From NCBI GenBank assembly GCA_002303765.1, contig DBCB01000175.1, positions 1-24,934 of the forward strand: a stretch of DNA of 24,934 nucleotides, given 5' to 3'. The position numbers and the translations under genes were made by a program. This document shows positions 23,751-24,934 of the stretch, in pieces. Each line of letters opens with the position of its first letter. The stretch's first letter is position 1. Origin of the DNA: Planctomycetaceae bacterium UBA969 (GTDB lineage: Bacteria; Planctomycetota; Planctomycetia; Gemmatales; Gemmataceae). The notes below the pieces were generated by a model. The model did not search any database. It was not told where the DNA came from and saw nothing but the letters and a program-made list of their open reading frames with translations.

Positions 23751-23759
23751 CACTTTAGT

Positions 23760-24934
23760 ATGCAACGAACCCTAACGTTTATTTGCTCTTTCTTACTATT
23801 CATGATTTCAACCTCGAAGACTCTTGCGCATGATGGCCATGCTCATCCCATCAACTTTAACGAACTTACTTACCTCCCAAACTTTGATGCCACTGCCAAC
23901 CCGCCCCTGAACGCATCTGCCATCTTCCTTGCAACTTTGTTCGTTCTTATTTTACTTATCGCAATAGTGAAATTTTATCAGACAAACAAACTGTTTAATC
24001 CCATGACGATTATTGTAGGACTCTTCATGATCTGCCTTTTCGGTTGCTTCACCGAAGAGATCAAAGACACCTCACCCCCATCCGAAATAATGAAACACTT
24101 CGAGCCCTACCAAAACTCACTCGAACTACGAAAAGATGAAACCCATCTTTTTGTGGGCTCAAACGGTTTTCCTGATCACCCCATGATGGTTGGCATCCAA
24201 GCTTGGCAACAACAAGTGCCCATTCCCCAACCTTACAAAGGTTCCAACGCTTGGCGCATCACTCTTCGACCCAAGCTTTCTGCAAAACCCATCTCTGGCA
24301 AAAAAGCCCTTTATAGCGGTGCAATCGCTTTAGCAATCAATGGCGTACCCATCTTCAACGCTCTCAACAATCGGGGTGATGATACTTATCTTGCGGGCGA
24401 ACTGGATGACTTCGGCGGGCACTGTGGCAAAGGCGATGACTATCATTATCACATTGCACCCGTTCATCTCGAAAAATTGGCGGGTAAGGGCAAACCCATC
24501 GCCTATGCACTCGATGGTTTTCCCATTTATGGCTACACCGATTCCGAAGGCAAAGAACCTGCAGACCTCGATGAATTCAACGGACGAATGGAAAACGATG
24601 GCTATCGCTATTACTCCACGAAAAAGTTTCCCTACATCAATGGCGGGTTGAGAGGCATCGTAAATATTCGAGGCGATCGGGTTGATCCGCAACCTCGAGA
24701 CAATCCTATCCGCCCACCAGGTGAACCACTTCGAGGTGCAAAAATCACCGACTTCATCCGCAATGATGAGAAAAACACCTACACCCTTAAGTACGATCTA
24801 CAAGGCAAAACTAATGCAGTAAAATACACCATCAATAAAGATGGCACCTATTCCTTCGTTTATCAAAATGCCAATGGCAAAGAAACGAGCGAAACTTATC
24901 GCAGCCGCAATAAACAAGATGACAAAGACAAAGA
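23760..24934 (+). CDS. YHYH-domain protein, partial (runs off the right edge)
   Basis: The frame is open for 391 codons from ATG 23760 to the window end, with no stop. Residues 1-23 look like a signal peptide (cleavage near TLA before HDGHAHP). A hydrophobic segment at about 52-72 (ASAIFLATLFVLILLIAIV) and another at about 83-97 follow; the second ends in LFGC, which resembles a lipobox. From about 125 on lies the YHYH domain (PF14240) with FGGHCGKGDDYHYHIAP around 218-234 and DGFPIYGY at 252-259. The YHYH family is exported and of unknown function; the conserved His, Cys and Asp may bind metal. The C-terminal part is charged and rich in Lys, Asp and Asn. The true C-terminus is not in the window. 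It is divergent from the NHL gene. Confidence 0.88.
   Translation, partial: MQRTLTFICSFLLFMISTSKTLAHDGHAHPINFNELTYLPNFDATANPPLNASAIFLATLFVLILLIAIVKFYQTNKLFNPMTIIVGLFMICLFGCFTEEIKDTSPPSEIMKHFEPYQNSLELRKDETHLFVGSNGFPDHPMMVGIQAWQQQVPIPQPYKGSNAWRITLRPKLSAKPISGKKALYSGAIALAINGVPIFNALNNRGDDTYLAGELDDFGGHCGKGDDYHYHIAPVHLEKLAGKGKPIAYALDGFPIYGYTDSEGKEPADLDEFNGRMENDGYRYYSTKKFPYINGGLRGIVNIRGDRVDPQPRDNPIRPPGEPLRGAKITDFIRNDEKNTYTLKYDLQGKTNAVKYTINKDGTYSFVYQNANGKETSETYRSRNKQDDKDK

Larger units (their letters stand above)
23606..23759. promoter_or_regulatory. Divergent promoter region, NHL and YHYH genes
   Basis: This gap lies between two divergent genes and must serve both. On the minus strand TTGGGC and TACCAT (23643-23648) are 17 bases apart, a weak -35/-10 pair giving a leader of about 30 bases. 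On the plus strand TATACT at 23715-23720 is a possible -10, without a good -35. Both calls are tentative. Confidence 0.4.

Noticed and set aside
24330..24692. Open frames antisense to or overlapping the YHYH gene.
   Set aside because: The plus-strand YHYH frame through this stretch carries the family motifs and a ribosome site, so these are shadow frames.

Overview
This window looks like a piece of a planctomycete (phylum Planctomycetota) chromosome. The evidence is the set of protein families: paired DUF1549/DUF1553 proteins with a planctomycete-type cytochrome c domain, two DUF1501 proteins, a DUF1552 protein, a DUF1592/1588/1585 protein, and a DUF1559 protein with a pilin-like N-terminus. 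The DNA is AT-leaning by eye. I cannot fix the genus. Almost every product carries a Sec, Tat or lipoprotein-type export signal, so the window mainly encodes envelope or periplasmic proteins.

Layout. Bases 1-720 hold no credible gene and are a mosaic of short repeats: an 87-bp direct repeat in two copies, a 45-bp repeat in tandem plus a partial copy, a 26-bp inverted repeat, and a degenerate palindrome. A bidirectional terminator follows. Next, on the minus strand, come a small TPR lipoprotein, a DUF1559 protein with its own terminator, and a two-gene unit of a CocE/NonD-type alpha/beta hydrolase followed by a nine-repeat VCBS/FG-GAP protein. A lone plus-strand gene at 6484-7212 encodes an arsenate-reductase-like low-molecular-weight phosphatase with a hydrophobic N-terminus.

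The core (7235-22423, minus strand) is a 15-kb cluster in two tightly packed runs, given in transcription order. Run A: PSCyt1-DUF1549-DUF1553 protein, DUF1501, PD40 beta-propeller, cytochrome-DUF1592-DUF1588-DUF1585 protein, DUF1552. Run B: a second, unusually long PSCyt1-DUF1549-DUF1553 protein, a second DUF1501, and a Tat-exported FAD oxidoreductase. Three times a protein with two CxxCH motifs is associated with a Tat-exported DUF1501 or DUF1552 partner, in each case immediately downstream. The cluster therefore predicts six covalent heme sites, three Tat partners and one flavoprotein outside the cytoplasm. The reaction is unknown, and this is the best candidate for an undescribed system.

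Upstream of the cluster lies a secreted six-bladed NHL propeller (minus strand). Divergent from it, a YHYH-domain protein starts at 23760 and runs off the right edge. No tRNA, rRNA, transposase, phage gene or CRISPR array was seen.
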